The notes beneath the pieces are model-generated. The model saw nothing but the letters and a program-made list of their open reading frames with translations. It had not been told where the DNA came from and ran no database searches. A program made the position numbers and the translations under genes. Shown piece by piece: positions 1-8,905 of a DNA stretch of 64,000 nucleotides. This DNA is from Methylophaga sp. (GTDB lineage: Bacteria > Pseudomonadota > Gammaproteobacteria > Nitrosococcales > Methylophagaceae), in NCBI GenBank assembly GCA_011053005.1, contig DRHW01000020.1:62001-126000 (forward strand), written 5' to 3'. Numbering within the stretch: position 1 is the first letter of the stretch; each line of letters opens with the position of its first letter.

Positions 1-379
1 CCATCGATACAATATCAACTTCTTGTGGGCCCATTTGTCGAACACCAGTATCGCCTTTCATATCGGCACGTTTAACTTGGCCTGAAATAACCAGCAATGG
101 AACCGATTCAATCCATGCGCCAGCAACTGCGGTCAAGGTATTGAGAGCGCCGGGACCTGTTGTTACTAACGCAACACCTATTTTTTCGTTGACGCGTGCA
201 TAAGCTTCAGCTGCAATCGCCGCTGCTTGCTCATGATGACAAGGAATAAAATTAAGATCTTTATTTTGACCGAGTGCGTCCACCAAATGCATCGCACCAC
301 CGCCGGGTAATAAAAAAACGTCTTTAACGCCTAATTGAGCAATAGTGGCAAAAATATAATCCGCTACACGTTGTTTCAT
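1..379 (-). CDS. Thiamine-pyrophosphate-binding enzyme, acetolactate-synthase-like (N-terminal part only)
   Basis: The gene reads off the left edge, so only the first ~126 residues are visible. I translated them by hand because this ORF is not in the track. The N-terminal Pyr domain of TPP enzymes is clear: LLPGGGAMHLVDAL, then HHEQAAAIAAEAYAR with the glutamate that activates TPP, then VTTGPGALNTLTAV. Its ATG overlaps the stop codon of the next gene by one base (TAATG), so the two are translationally coupled. Acetolactate-synthase-like enzymes in polysaccharide loci can add a two-carbon unit to a keto-sugar; YerE does this to CDP-3,6-dideoxy-4-ketoglucose in yersiniose synthesis. Here a CDP-dideoxysugar pathway lies just upstream, so a YerE-like role is attractive but inferred. 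Ordinary acetolactate synthase is less likely in this context. Confidence 0.85.
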   Translation of the reverse strand, partial: MKQRVADYIFATIAQLGVKDVFLLPGGGAMHLVDALGQNKDLNFIPCHHEQAAAIAAEAYARVNEKIGVALVTTGPGALNTLTAVAGAWIESVPLLVISGQVKRADMKGDTGVRQMGPQEVDIVSM

Positions 380-1896
380 TACCACTCGACCTCTAACCAA
401 TCTGAACGGAATAACAAAGGTGTTTTCCGATTGTTATTATTGCTAATACGCTCATCATCATAATAGGAGTCACCTTGATGATCGGTGGTTGATATTTCAT
501 CAAACACCACACCCGTTTTAGTACTAAAGCTATGTTTAACACCGCGATCAACTGTCACCATATCTCCAGCTGATAATGTGCTTATCTCGCCTTTGAGATT
601 TAATTCCAGCTCACCATTTAAAATATTAAAGGTTTCTTCTTTTTTACTGTGAAAATGTAGCGGATGGCTTTGCCCCGGCAACATAACGATAATTTTCTTG
701 CAGTATTCCCTATTAATAATTTCTATCAGGGTAGCACCTGTTTCAGCAAAATTATCAATGCCATAGTGATGTGATATCTGACATTGTGCACCATCAGCAA
801 TGGTCACTTTTGCACTTCTTAATAATGCACTTACATCACGAAGAATCGACTGCACAGCAGGTCGAATATCTGAGCTATCTAATGCAGAGAATAAAACGGG
901 GTTATTTACAGATATCGCTTGTTCGACAATATATTGACTGTATTTCGATAAGTCATTGGCTAACAATTGTCCTTCTTGACTTGGGATAGCTAAGAAATAA
1001 TCATCTGGTTGCAAAATATCACCCACGATTAAATCACGTTTTGCAAATAGGCCTCGACGCAATGAGTTAAGGGTCGCCACTTCTTTCTCGGTGACCTCAA
1101 CGCGTTCATTGCTTAAACCTAATAACTCAAAACCTTGTTGTGCCGACGTTAGCCATGCTCTTACTTGTTCAGGATTAGCGGAGTAACCATTCAACTCACC
1201 GACCCCTACATGCTTTTCAAATAACTGCGCACCAAGTGCGATAGCCATTTTTACCGCTTCTGTTTCAGAAGGCGCTTCATGTGTTGAATAACCAATGGGA
1301 ATAGCAGGAAACGTTTTTTTAAGTAACGCGATTTGACCTAATTGCAAACGTTCTCTTGGTGTGGGATATTCACCGACACAATGCATAACGGCTAATGACT
1401 TACCGCGATGTTGAAAAAACTGCACCACTTTTTCAATTTCATCTAATCTCGCACCTGCCGTTGATGCAACTAATGGCAGTGACGACTTTGCAATACGTTC
1501 TAATAAAGGCCAGTCAGTCAACGAACAAGAAGCTATTTTTAAAACTTGAAAGCCGTGATTCTCAATCCATGACACCGATTCTTCATCAAATGGCGTACAC
1601 ATTGAAATAAAACCGGCCTCGTCCACCGCTTGTTTGAGTTGTAATAATTGTTGTTCATTTAACTCGGTATCACGAAAACGTTTTACGTATTTAATATCCT
1701 CACGATCTTTAAAGTCAGGATGAATAAAGGTATTTAAATTCCGGTATTGCAACTTGAAGGCAAATTGAAACGGAAAGTCATCACACACCGCTTTCATCTG
1801 CCGAATCACTTCTTTGCCATGTTCGACAGAACCTTGATGATTATTGGCTAATTCAAGTACAAATAAGTTGTTATAAAGCTCGTTATGTTTAGTCAT
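379..1896 (-). CDS. NeuB-family (sialic/nonulosonic acid synthase-like) protein with SAF-like and C-terminal cupin domains
   Basis: 505 aa. Residues ~10-245 form the NeuB TIM barrel, with ELANNHQGS near the start, FKLQYR, MCTPFDEESV, KIASCSLTDWPLL, GYSTHEAP and LFEKHVGV. These enzymes condense phosphoenolpyruvate with a sugar aldehyde to make 3-deoxy-2-keto acids. Residues ~275-345 resemble the antifreeze/SAF domain of NeuB (SLRRGLFAKRDLIVGDIL). Residues ~380-485 are a cupin (PGQSHPLHFHSKKEETF, then GDMVTVDRGVKHSF) with likely metal-binding histidines. Typical NeuB proteins are ~345 aa and lack the cupin. It lies one base from the gene before it and is coupled to the TPP gene after it. The exact substrate is unknown; no complete Neu, Pse or Leg pathway is visible. 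Confidence 0.8.
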   Translation of the reverse strand: MTKHNELYNNLFVLELANNHQGSVEHGKEVIRQMKAVCDDFPFQFAFKLQYRNLNTFIHPDFKDREDIKYVKRFRDTELNEQQLLQLKQAVDEAGFISMCTPFDEESVSWIENHGFQVLKIASCSLTDWPLLERIAKSSLPLVASTAGARLDEIEKVVQFFQHRGKSLAVMHCVGEYPTPRERLQLGQIALLKKTFPAIPIGYSTHEAPSETEAVKMAIALGAQLFEKHVGVGELNGYSANPEQVRAWLTSAQQGFELLGLSNERVEVTEKEVATLNSLRRGLFAKRDLIVGDILQPDDYFLAIPSQEGQLLANDLSKYSQYIVEQAISVNNPVLFSALDSSDIRPAVQSILRDVSALLRSAKVTIADGAQCQISHHYGIDNFAETGATLIEIINREYCKKIIVMLPGQSHPLHFHSKKEETFNILNGELELNLKGEISTLSAGDMVTVDRGVKHSFSTKTGVVFDEISTTDHQGDSYYDDERISNNNNRKTPLLFRSDWLEVEW

Positions 1897-1897
1897 A

Positions 1898-3535
1898 TTA
1901 ACGTGTCAAATAGTCTGATAATGAATGTATTACATAGTCGATCATGTCGGTATCTAGCCCCGGAAATACGCCCAGCCAAAGTGTGTTATTCATCACTTGG
2001 TCTGTTTGTTGTAAATTCCCCGAGATGCGATAGTGCTGATCAAGCATATAAGGCTGCTTGGTCAAGTTACCACCAAACAATAATCGGCTGGCAATTTTTT
2101 TAGATTCAAGAAATTGGATGAGTTCATGGCGGGCATGACTTTTTAATGTAATCGCAAAACCAAACCACGATGGATTTGAATGTTGTTCGGGTTCAGGCAA
2201 TATCAGATAGTCTTGTAAATGAGCTAAGCCATGACGCAAACGATCGAAGTTATCTCGACGTTTTTGAATAAACTCAGGTAATCGTTCCAGTTGTGCCACC
2301 GCCACCGCCGCTTGCATATCGGTGATTTTTAAATTGTAGCCGAGATGTGAGTAAGTATATTTATGGTCATAACCACACGGCAACTCACCTAATTGATAAC
2401 TAAAGCGTTTTTTGCAGGTATTGTCATGACCTGGCTGACAAAAACAATCACGGCCCCAATCTCTAAATGATTCAATCAGCAGTTTCAATTTGCCATTATT
2501 GGTATAAACCGCACCGCCCTCACCCATCGTAATATGATGTGCCGGATAAAAACTTAACGTAGCAATATCACCAAAAGTGCCGACATGACGAGCAATATTG
2601 GCTGGAATAGTCTCACCACGATAATCGACCATATCCGTTGACGGTGTGTAAGTCGTGCCTAATGCATCACAACAATCTTCGATTATCCAGAGATTATGCT
2701 TTCTGGCAATGCGAATGACTTCATCAAGATTAAACGCATTACCCAATGTATGCGCCACCATAATGGCTTTGGTTTTATCTGTAATCGCAGCTTCAATCAG
2801 CGAGGTATCAATGTTGTAACTCGGTATCGCAATATCAATAAAGACCGGAATCAAACCATTTTGCAATATCGGATTGAGCGTGGTCGGAAAACCCGCCGCC
2901 ACGCTGATGACTTCATCGCCTTTTTTTAAGGCTCTTTCACCTAGCTTGGGTGATGTTAATGCCGTTAAAGCAAGTAGGTTTGCTGACGATCCTGAATTCG
3001 TCGTCAAAACATGTTTAACATTTAAAAATGCTGCCAATTGTGCTTCAAATAGGGTGTTAAAACGACCCGTTGTCAGCCAGCCATCTAAAGATGAATTAAC
3101 TAAATGTGTGAGTTCGCTGCCACCAAGCACTTTGCCTGAAACAGCTACGCTACTTTTGCCTTCTATAAAAGGTTTAGCTTTAAATTTTTCAGCGCTGTAA
3201 AGATCAACCTGTTTAAGCACATTTTCACGTAAAACCCGTTCTAATGCAGCAGGATTAAGCGTTGTCAGATGTTTGATAAAGACGGTTTGAGAGAGTTTGT
3301 ATTGTTTGGCTAAGTTTAAATAGATGACATTGGTCAAACCATTATCAGTAAAATCATCGGCAGATAATTTGATTTCTGTTGGTTTACTGGATGGTTGTTC
3401 TGCTGCAATAACAAAATCAACTTCACCGTCTTCATCAGGCGTCGTCAATACTAATGCTATTTTTGTAAATAACGGATCGCCATTATTGCCGATTGCAATA
3501 TGACAAATATCTCCTATTTCCAACTCATTTCTCAC
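1898..3535 (-). CDS. rfbH: RfbH-type CDP-4-keto-6-deoxyglucose 3-dehydratase with extra N-terminal (PemK/MazF-like?) domain
   Basis: 545 aa, about 105 residues longer than usual RfbH/DdhC. From ~residue 115 it follows Rfb[17 protein letters not shown], the PLP-fold segment [36 protein letters not shown], and [20 protein letters not shown]. In RfbH the usual PLP lysine is a histidine; [10 protein letters not shown] shows that substitution, so a PMP-dependent dehydratase is expected rather than an aminotransferase. The Cys-rich stretch [16 protein letters not shown] matches the 2Fe-2S region of this family. Residues 1-105 ([24 protein letters not shown], then [13 protein letters not shown]) look like a PemK/MazF-type fold, which is inferred and unusual for the family. 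The substrate should come from the two genes upstream in the transcript. Confidence 0.88.
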   Translation of the reverse strand: MRNELEIGDICHIAIGNNGDPLFTKIALVLTTPDEDGEVDFVIAAEQPSSKPTEIKLSADDFTDNGLTNVIYLNLAKQYKLSQTVFIKHLTTLNPAALERVLRENVLKQVDLYSAEKFKAKPFIEGKSSVAVSGKVLGGSELTHLVNSSLDGWLTTGRFNTLFEAQLAAFLNVKHVLTTNSGSSANLLALTALTSPKLGERALKKGDEVISVAAGFPTTLNPILQNGLIPVFIDIAIPSYNIDTSLIEAAITDKTKAIMVAHTLGNAFNLDEVIRIARKHNLWIIEDCCDALGTTYTPSTDMVDYRGETIPANIARHVGTFGDIATLSFYPAHHITMGEGGAVYTNNGKLKLLIESFRDWGRDCFCQPGHDNTCKKRFSYQLGELPCGYDHKYTYSHLGYNLKITDMQAAVAVAQLERLPEFIQKRRDNFDRLRHGLAHLQDYLILPEPEQHSNPSWFGFAITLKSHARHELIQFLESKKIASRLLFGGNLTKQPYMLDQHYRISGNLQQTDQVMNNTLWLGVFPGLDTDMIDYVIHSLSDYLTR

Positions 3536-3602
3536 GCTAATATTTCTCTCTTTATTGCTTGCAGCTTTATTATTTTGATACGAAACAGTCTATTTTTATA
3601 AT

Positions 3603-4679
3603 TTAATGTTCAGCTGTATTGGTCAATAACCTGATTTGTTCAAGGCAAACCAGTTTCATATTATCGTTATTATCAAAATGCTTATACCATTTATCAATCT
3701 GATCTAATGATTGTGCTAAAGACCAACTTGGCGACCAGCCTAAATACTCATGTGCTTTAGTGCAATCTAGTTTTAATATATTGGCTTCATGTGGTTGCAG
3801 CTGATCATTAGTAGACCATGTAAAGGTTGGCCATCGTTGAGCGAAAAAGTCTGCAATCCAGCTGACCATTTGTTCACCTTCAGCTAGCGGGCCAAAATTC
3901 CATGCTTGAGCATAATTTTGACCGTGATTAAATAATTGTTCTGCCAATAATAAATAACCATGCAAAGGCTCTAAAACATGTTGCCATGGTCGTATGGCTT
4001 GTGGATATCGAATATTGAGTGGCTGATTGGCGTGTGATGCGGCAACAATATCGGGTATCAATCTATCTTCAGACCAATCACCACCACCGATGACATTACC
4101 AGCTCTAACAGAGGCAATCGCAGTTGAATTGGCTTCGGTAAAAAATGACCGTCGATAAGAATCAATCAGTAATTCAGCACAGGCTTTGCTACTACTATAA
4201 GGATCATGACCGCCTAATGGATCGGTTTCTTGATAAGCCTGATGGTGTTCTTTATTGTCGTAACACTTATCTGTCGTCACCATAATCGCGGCTTTCACAC
4301 TGTCAGATGAACGTAATGTTTCGAGAATATTTAATGTACCCATCACATTGGTCTGATAGGTTGCTATCGGATCAATATAGGAATAACGCACTAACGCTTG
4401 TGCCGCTAGGTGAATCACTATGTCAGGCTGACATTGCTGAAATACTTTATTCACCAACGCTAAATCACGAATATCGCCAATGATCGATGTCATGCCATCG
4501 GCCACATTGGCTACATCAAATAAATTAGGCTCAGTGTTTGGTGCTAACGATAAACCGGTCACTTGTGCGCCGAGTTGTTGCAACCAAAGTGACAACCAGC
4601 TGCCTTTAAAACCAGTATGCCCTGTAATTAATACTTTTTTGCCTTGCCAAAAACTTGCAACACTCACCAATTCTTCCAC
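3603..4679 (-). CDS. rfbG: CDP-glucose 4,6-dehydratase
   Basis: 358 aa extended short-chain dehydrogenase. The N-terminal NAD-binding motif GHTGFKGSWLSLWL follows VLITG, and DKCYDNKEHHQAYQET leads into the catalytic region, with YSSSK as the YxxxK pair. RAGNVIGGGDWSEDRLIPD is highly characteristic of CDP-glucose 4,6-dehydratases. It converts CDP-glucose to CDP-4-keto-6-deoxyglucose, the substrate of the RfbH-type enzyme downstream. The start overlaps the end of the cytidylyltransferase gene by 16 bp, so the two should be co-translated. Confidence 0.93.
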   Translation of the reverse strand: MEELVSVASFWQGKKVLITGHTGFKGSWLSLWLQQLGAQVTGLSLAPNTEPNLFDVANVADGMTSIIGDIRDLALVNKVFQQCQPDIVIHLAAQALVRYSYIDPIATYQTNVMGTLNILETLRSSDSVKAAIMVTTDKCYDNKEHHQAYQETDPLGGHDPYSSSKACAELLIDSYRRSFFTEANSTAIASVRAGNVIGGGDWSEDRLIPDIVAASHANQPLNIRYPQAIRPWQHVLEPLHGYLLLAEQLFNHGQNYAQAWNFGPLAEGEQMVSWIADFFAQRWPTFTWSTNDQLQPHEANILKLDCTKAHEYLGWSPSWSLAQSLDQIDKWYKHFDNNDNMKLVCLEQIRLLTNTAEH

Positions 4680-5434
4680 GGAGCATTACCTGTTGCCCAT
4701 AGACGTTCAAGATATTGCTTATCTCGCAAGGTATCCATCGGTTGCCAAAAACCTTCATGTTTAAAAACCGATAATTGACCTTCTGAAGCTAAACGCTCAA
4801 GCGGATAATGTTCCCAACTGGTGTGATCATTATCAATATAGTCGAGCACTTTGGGCGACAACACAAAAAAACCACCACTCACCAAACCGCCTTCTCCGCT
4901 CGGCTTTTCTTGAAAAGCAGCAACCTTATCGCCTTGAATGCCCAAAGCACCAAATTTTGCTTGTGGATGTACCGCCGTTACCGTTGCTAATGTATTTTGC
5001 TGGCGATGAAAGTCAATACTGGCACTGATATCAACATTACCGACACCATCACCATAGGTTAAACAAAAGAATTCTTCATCTTTAACATAATCGGCGACAC
5101 GCTTTAATCGACCGCCCGTCATGCTGTCATCGCCAGTGTTTACTAATGTAACCATCCAAGGTTCTGCATGATTTTCATGAACGTGCATTTCATTATTTTT
5201 CATATCAAACGTGACATCAGACATATGTAAAAAATAATTAGAGAAATATTCTTTTATGAGATAGCCTTTATAACCACAACAAATAATGAATTCGTTGACG
5301 CCATGACTAGAGTAAAGCTTAAGGATATGCCATAAAATCGGCTTGCCACCAATCTCGATCATCGGCTTAGGCTTCAAAATTGTTTCTTCACTAATTCGCG
5401 TGCCCAAACCACCCGCCAGTATGACCGCTTTCAT
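4664..5434 (-). CDS. rfbF: Glucose-1-phosphate cytidylyltransferase
   Basis: 256 aa, normal length for RfbF/DdhA. The nucleotidyltransferase signature AVILAGGLGTRISEET opens the protein, followed by KPKPMIEIGGKPILWHI, FFVLSPKVLDYI and FWQPMDTLRDKQYLE. It makes CDP-glucose from glucose-1-phosphate and CTP and commits sugar to the CDP-dideoxyhexose branch. It begins only 35 bp after flgL on the same strand, with no obvious terminator between them, so flagellar transcription could continue into the sugar genes. Assignment is firm; the link to flagellar glycosylation is inference. Confidence 0.94.
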   Translation of the reverse strand: MKAVILAGGLGTRISEETILKPKPMIEIGGKPILWHILKLYSSHGVNEFIICCGYKGYLIKEYFSNYFLHMSDVTFDMKNNEMHVHENHAEPWMVTLVNTGDDSMTGGRLKRVADYVKDEEFFCLTYGDGVGNVDISASIDFHRQQNTLATVTAVHPQAKFGALGIQGDKVAAFQEKPSGEGGLVSGGFFVLSPKVLDYIDNDHTSWEHYPLERLASEGQLSVFKHEGFWQPMDTLRDKQYLERLWATGNAPWKNW

Positions 5435-5469
5435 TTTTTAAGCCTTAGCAATATAGATCCTGAAGTCTG

Positions 5470-6393
5470 TCATAAGTAGTTGAACAATGACAAGCCCTGA
5501 ACCTTAATAAAAGTCTGTTGCGCCGCTTCTAGCCCTGTTTTTTGCAAACTCAATCGTGAAATCGCTTCAGCATAATCAAGATCCTGTACTTGCGATAACA
5601 TGTTTTCCATATTGAATTTAATACCATCATTCACATCACGTTGCTGATCAATCGCATTTAATCGCGTACCCACTCGCGTTCTTGCACCCAATATGGCATC
5701 TAAACCATTATCGATATTGCCTAAGATATCGCCATTGACTGACGCTGTGCCGACGGTATTGGCGTTTAAATCATTCACGAAATTATTAATCGTTTGAAAG
5801 ATTGATTGTGAACCACTCACATCATTATTCGCCACAAAGACTTTGTTACCAGGCTCATTAATTTCTACTGAGTAGCCTTCACCCACCCGAATATTACGTT
5901 GGCCATCACCAGCGCCGGGTGATGTTGGAAGATAATTAAAAGGCGGTGTGCTTGCAAACGCTTCAGTATCGGTCTCATAGCCAGAGAAAACCTGTTCACC
6001 ATTCACATCTGTTGTATTGGCAAGACCTAACATCGCTTTATTGAGCTGATCAATTTGTTCGGCAATCGCTTTACGCGATTCTGCATTATTCGTATCTGAT
6101 AAACCCTGTACCGCAAGTACACGTATGCTTTGCAAAATATCACTCGCACTCGACATCAGTCCTTCACTGACCGACAGTTTATTTTCGGCTTTATCAGCAT
6201 TATCTAAATATTGCTGTGATAAATTTATTTGACGTTGTAAATCTAAAACTTTAATCGCAGCAACCGGATCATCAGACGGACTCTGAATTCGCTTACCCGT
6301 AGTAATTTGTAGTTGTGTCTTTCCTAAATCACTTTGCTGTTGCAACATAAGGTTAAGGCTTTGCTGACTACTATAATTGGTCGATATACGCAT
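5470..6393 (-). CDS. flgL: Flagellar hook-associated protein 3 (hook-filament junction)
   Basis: 307 aa flagellin-like protein. The N-terminus (MRISTNYSSQQSLNLMLQQQ, then GKRIQSPSDDPVAAIKVLDL) and C-terminus (LDYAEAISRLSLQKTGLEAA, ending LSLFNYL) are the conserved coiled-coil parts that pack as the D0/D1 core. The variable middle contains the surface domain. FlgL sits between FlgK and the flagellin filament. It follows flgK by 12 bp and is the last flagellar gene of this run, with sugar genes next. Confidence 0.95.
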   Translation of the reverse strand: MRISTNYSSQQSLNLMLQQQSDLGKTQLQITTGKRIQSPSDDPVAAIKVLDLQRQINLSQQYLDNADKAENKLSVSEGLMSSASDILQSIRVLAVQGLSDTNNAESRKAIAEQIDQLNKAMLGLANTTDVNGEQVFSGYETDTEAFASTPPFNYLPTSPGAGDGQRNIRVGEGYSVEINEPGNKVFVANNDVSGSQSIFQTINNFVNDLNANTVGTASVNGDILGNIDNGLDAILGARTRVGTRLNAIDQQRDVNDGIKFNMENMLSQVQDLDYAEAISRLSLQKTGLEAAQQTFIKVQGLSLFNYL

Positions 6394-6405
6394 ATTATCG
6401 TTCCT

Positions 6406-7806
6406 TTAAAATGCATTAATCAGTGAATTAAACACCGTATTAGACACCGTTATGATTTGTGATGCGGCTTGATAAGCTTGTTGATACTTAATTAAATTGG
6501 CCGCTTCTTCATCTAAGTTCACACCTGCAACGCTATCTGCTTTTAATTTCACTTGGTTCAACAAACCTTGTTGGGTTTGTTGACCGATATCAGCTTGATG
6601 CGTTTTTGTTGCAACCTTGGCAACTAACACGCCATAAGAACTCGCAAATGTCTGTGTGCCACCCGCCATCGTTTTAACTGTTTGTAAGTCTGCTAATTTT
6701 AGAATATTTTCATTATTGCCCACAGCAGCACTTGTCGACGAGGATGCTGCAATTTTCTTTGGATCGGTCATCACCACCTTAATCGCGCTGGCATATTGAT
6801 CAGGTGGAACGGCAGATAAATCACCAAAGAATAAATTAGCAGGACTTGTCGCGGCATTGCCATCTAAATCTACACCGGCTAAATTTTGCGTATTAAATGC
6901 ATCAGCCATTGAAAAGGCTAACTGATTTAATTCAGCACGCGCCGGATCGATAACTTCTGTTCTGACCTGAAATGCTCCCCCTATTGTTCCGCCTGTTAGT
7001 TGTGCAGAAATATCAATGCCGCCAGGCCCATAACCAACTTTACTTCTTGGTGGCGATGAAGAATTATCAGGAATAACACTTAGTTTTATTGCCCCAACGC
7101 CAGTTACGATGGCTTGGCCAGTACCGATGAACACATTCAGTGAGCCACTGTCTTCTTTAACCGTCGATATTGAGACGTATTTGGAAAGATCATTAATCAA
7201 CTTATCGCGCTGATCTAATAAGTCATTAGGTGCGCCACCGCTTGAAGATGTATTTGTCACAATGGCTCTGTTTAAATCTGCGATCCCTTGGGCAATAACA
7301 TTAATATCGGATACGCCACCAGCAATAGCATCGTCGACTTGGCTATCAAAATTTTTCATTTGTTGATCAAGTACATTAAAGCGCTTAGCTAACACTTCAC
7401 CTTGCGAGATCATCACTTCACGTGCAGCAATCGAAGTCGGATCATTAGCCACTTCGTGAACCGCATTAAAAAATTCTTCCATGCCGGTATTGAGGCCGAG
7501 TTGAGGTGAGCCTAATAAATCATCCGCTTGTCGGGCAAAGGATAAATAAGTCGCTTGCTGCGATTCTTGAGACGTATACGTTCGCACCTGATCAACGAGA
7601 AAACTATCCATTAAACGTTCGATGCTATTGATCTGAACGCCAGAGCCATAATAGTTGTTACCATTATTGGTCGCTAGTTGCGTGCCTAACAACGCACGTT
7701 GTCGGCTATAGCCTTCCGTATTCACATTACTGATATTGTGACTGGTTGTAGTCAAAGCGCCCTGCGATGTCAGCAATGCTGATGTACCAATATTTAACAT
7801 GCTCAT
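6406..7806 (-). CDS. flgK: Flagellar hook-associated protein 1
   Basis: 466 aa, somewhat shorter than the ~547 aa enterobacterial protein, mainly in the variable centre. The rod/hook family N-terminal motif SHNISNVNTEGYSRQR and the C-terminal VNLDEEAANLIKYQQAYQAA are intact, so the protein should polymerise normally. It is exported by the flagellar type III system and caps the hook before FlgL assembles. Met1 and Met3 are both possible starts. Confidence 0.95.
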   Translation of the reverse strand: MSMLNIGTSALLTSQGALTTTSHNISNVNTEGYSRQRALLGTQLATNNGNNYYGSGVQINSIERLMDSFLVDQVRTYTSQESQQATYLSFARQADDLLGSPQLGLNTGMEEFFNAVHEVANDPTSIAAREVMISQGEVLAKRFNVLDQQMKNFDSQVDDAIAGGVSDINVIAQGIADLNRAIVTNTSSSGGAPNDLLDQRDKLINDLSKYVSISTVKEDSGSLNVFIGTGQAIVTGVGAIKLSVIPDNSSSPPRSKVGYGPGGIDISAQLTGGTIGGAFQVRTEVIDPARAELNQLAFSMADAFNTQNLAGVDLDGNAATSPANLFFGDLSAVPPDQYASAIKVVMTDPKKIAASSSTSAAVGNNENILKLADLQTVKTMAGGTQTFASSYGVLVAKVATKTHQADIGQQTQQGLLNQVKLKADSVAGVNLDEEAANLIKYQQAYQAASQIITVSNTVFNSLINAF

Positions 7807-7842
7807 TTTAAAGCCCTCTATCCGTCAATTTACCGACGGTAA

Positions 7843-8823
7843 TCATGAATTCTCTGGCATTTGCCAGATTTGTGCCAATGTCGAACTATTCATAATGCGT
7901 TTAATTTTATCGGCATAATCAGGATCGGTGGCATAACCTGCTTTATGTAAACCTTCAATAAAGCGTTCTGGATTATGTGTTTGTTTTAATGCATTTTGAT
8001 AACGTGGCTGGGTTTGTAGAAAATCAACATAATCATTAAAACTATCTTGATAACTCTCGTACGACCTAAACTGCGCCTGCTCTTTAACGGCCACACCATT
8101 ACGATATTCCATCGTACCCTTAGTCGTTTGATCTCCCTGCCAACGGCTATCTGCCTTGATATTAAATAAATTATGACTAGAGCGACCATTAGACTTATCG
8201 ATAATATGCTGTCCCCAGCCCGTTTCTAATGCTGCTTGCGACAAGATAACTTCGGGCGTCACACCAATTCGTTGTGCCGCTTGTGTAGCCATAGGTAATA
8301 ATTGTTGAACAAAACTTTCTGGTGAATCGAAGATAAAGTTTCTGTTCCTGGTCGATGTACGAATTTCAGTACCATCAATATCCGAGCTAGGTTTTGCATA
8401 CATAATTTTCTGATATAAAGCAGGATTTTCAATAGACTGCTGCAAGGCAGGTCTAACCGGTACCGTATCCATATCGTAAGATTGTGCTTCACCATTGGTA
8501 TTGATTTTAGAATTAAGTTGGCCGCCGAGTTGACGAACAATGACTTCTTTCAAACCCAGACCGCCTTTAGAAGAAAGATCCATCGCTAATTGTTGATCAG
8601 ACATATCTCGATACATATCACTTTGAGATGAATCAAAAATCCCTTCACCCAGACTAGCTTGACGCATGCCTTTTAACATCATGCCGACAAACAACGACTC
8701 AAACTGACCCGCAACTTGCTCTAAAGTATCTTTATCTTTTTGATCAATATTTGCCGAACGGCGCAGTTCAGCAAGTCCATTAAAGTCGACGGCTGTTTGG
8801 GTAATGTGTGTATTCAATGTCAT
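7843..8823 (-). CDS. flgJ: Flagellar rod assembly protein / peptidoglycan beta-N-acetylglucosaminidase
   Basis: 326 aa with both expected halves. The rod-binding domain is at ~30-105 (FESLFVGMMLKGMRQA, SDMYRDMSDQQLAMDLS) and a GH73 glucosaminidase domain at ~165-320. The catalytic glutamate is visible in LSQAALETGWGQHI, followed by HNLFNIKA. It scaffolds the rod and opens peptidoglycan for it. It lies between flgI and flgK, the usual order. This is the bifunctional form found in gamma- and betaproteobacteria. Confidence 0.95.
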   Translation of the reverse strand: MTLNTHITQTAVDFNGLAELRRSANIDQKDKDTLEQVAGQFESLFVGMMLKGMRQASLGEGIFDSSQSDMYRDMSDQQLAMDLSSKGGLGLKEVIVRQLGGQLNSKINTNGEAQSYDMDTVPVRPALQQSIENPALYQKIMYAKPSSDIDGTEIRTSTRNRNFIFDSPESFVQQLLPMATQAAQRIGVTPEVILSQAALETGWGQHIIDKSNGRSSHNLFNIKADSRWQGDQTTKGTMEYRNGVAVKEQAQFRSYESYQDSFNDYVDFLQTQPRYQNALKQTHNPERFIEGLHKAGYATDPDYADKIKRIMNSSTLAQIWQMPENS

Positions 8824-8905
8824 GATTTATCTTCCTCCATTACCTTGCGTGATGACTTATCGCAGCTTGCGATATGACATTCACACAGGCAATAGCAAAT
8901 ACTCA

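Noticed and set aside
1898-3535. Ordinary DegT aminotransferase
   Set aside because: The PLP lysine position is histidine in [10 protein letters not shown] and the iron-sulfur cysteines are present, which indicates an RfbH-type dehydratase.
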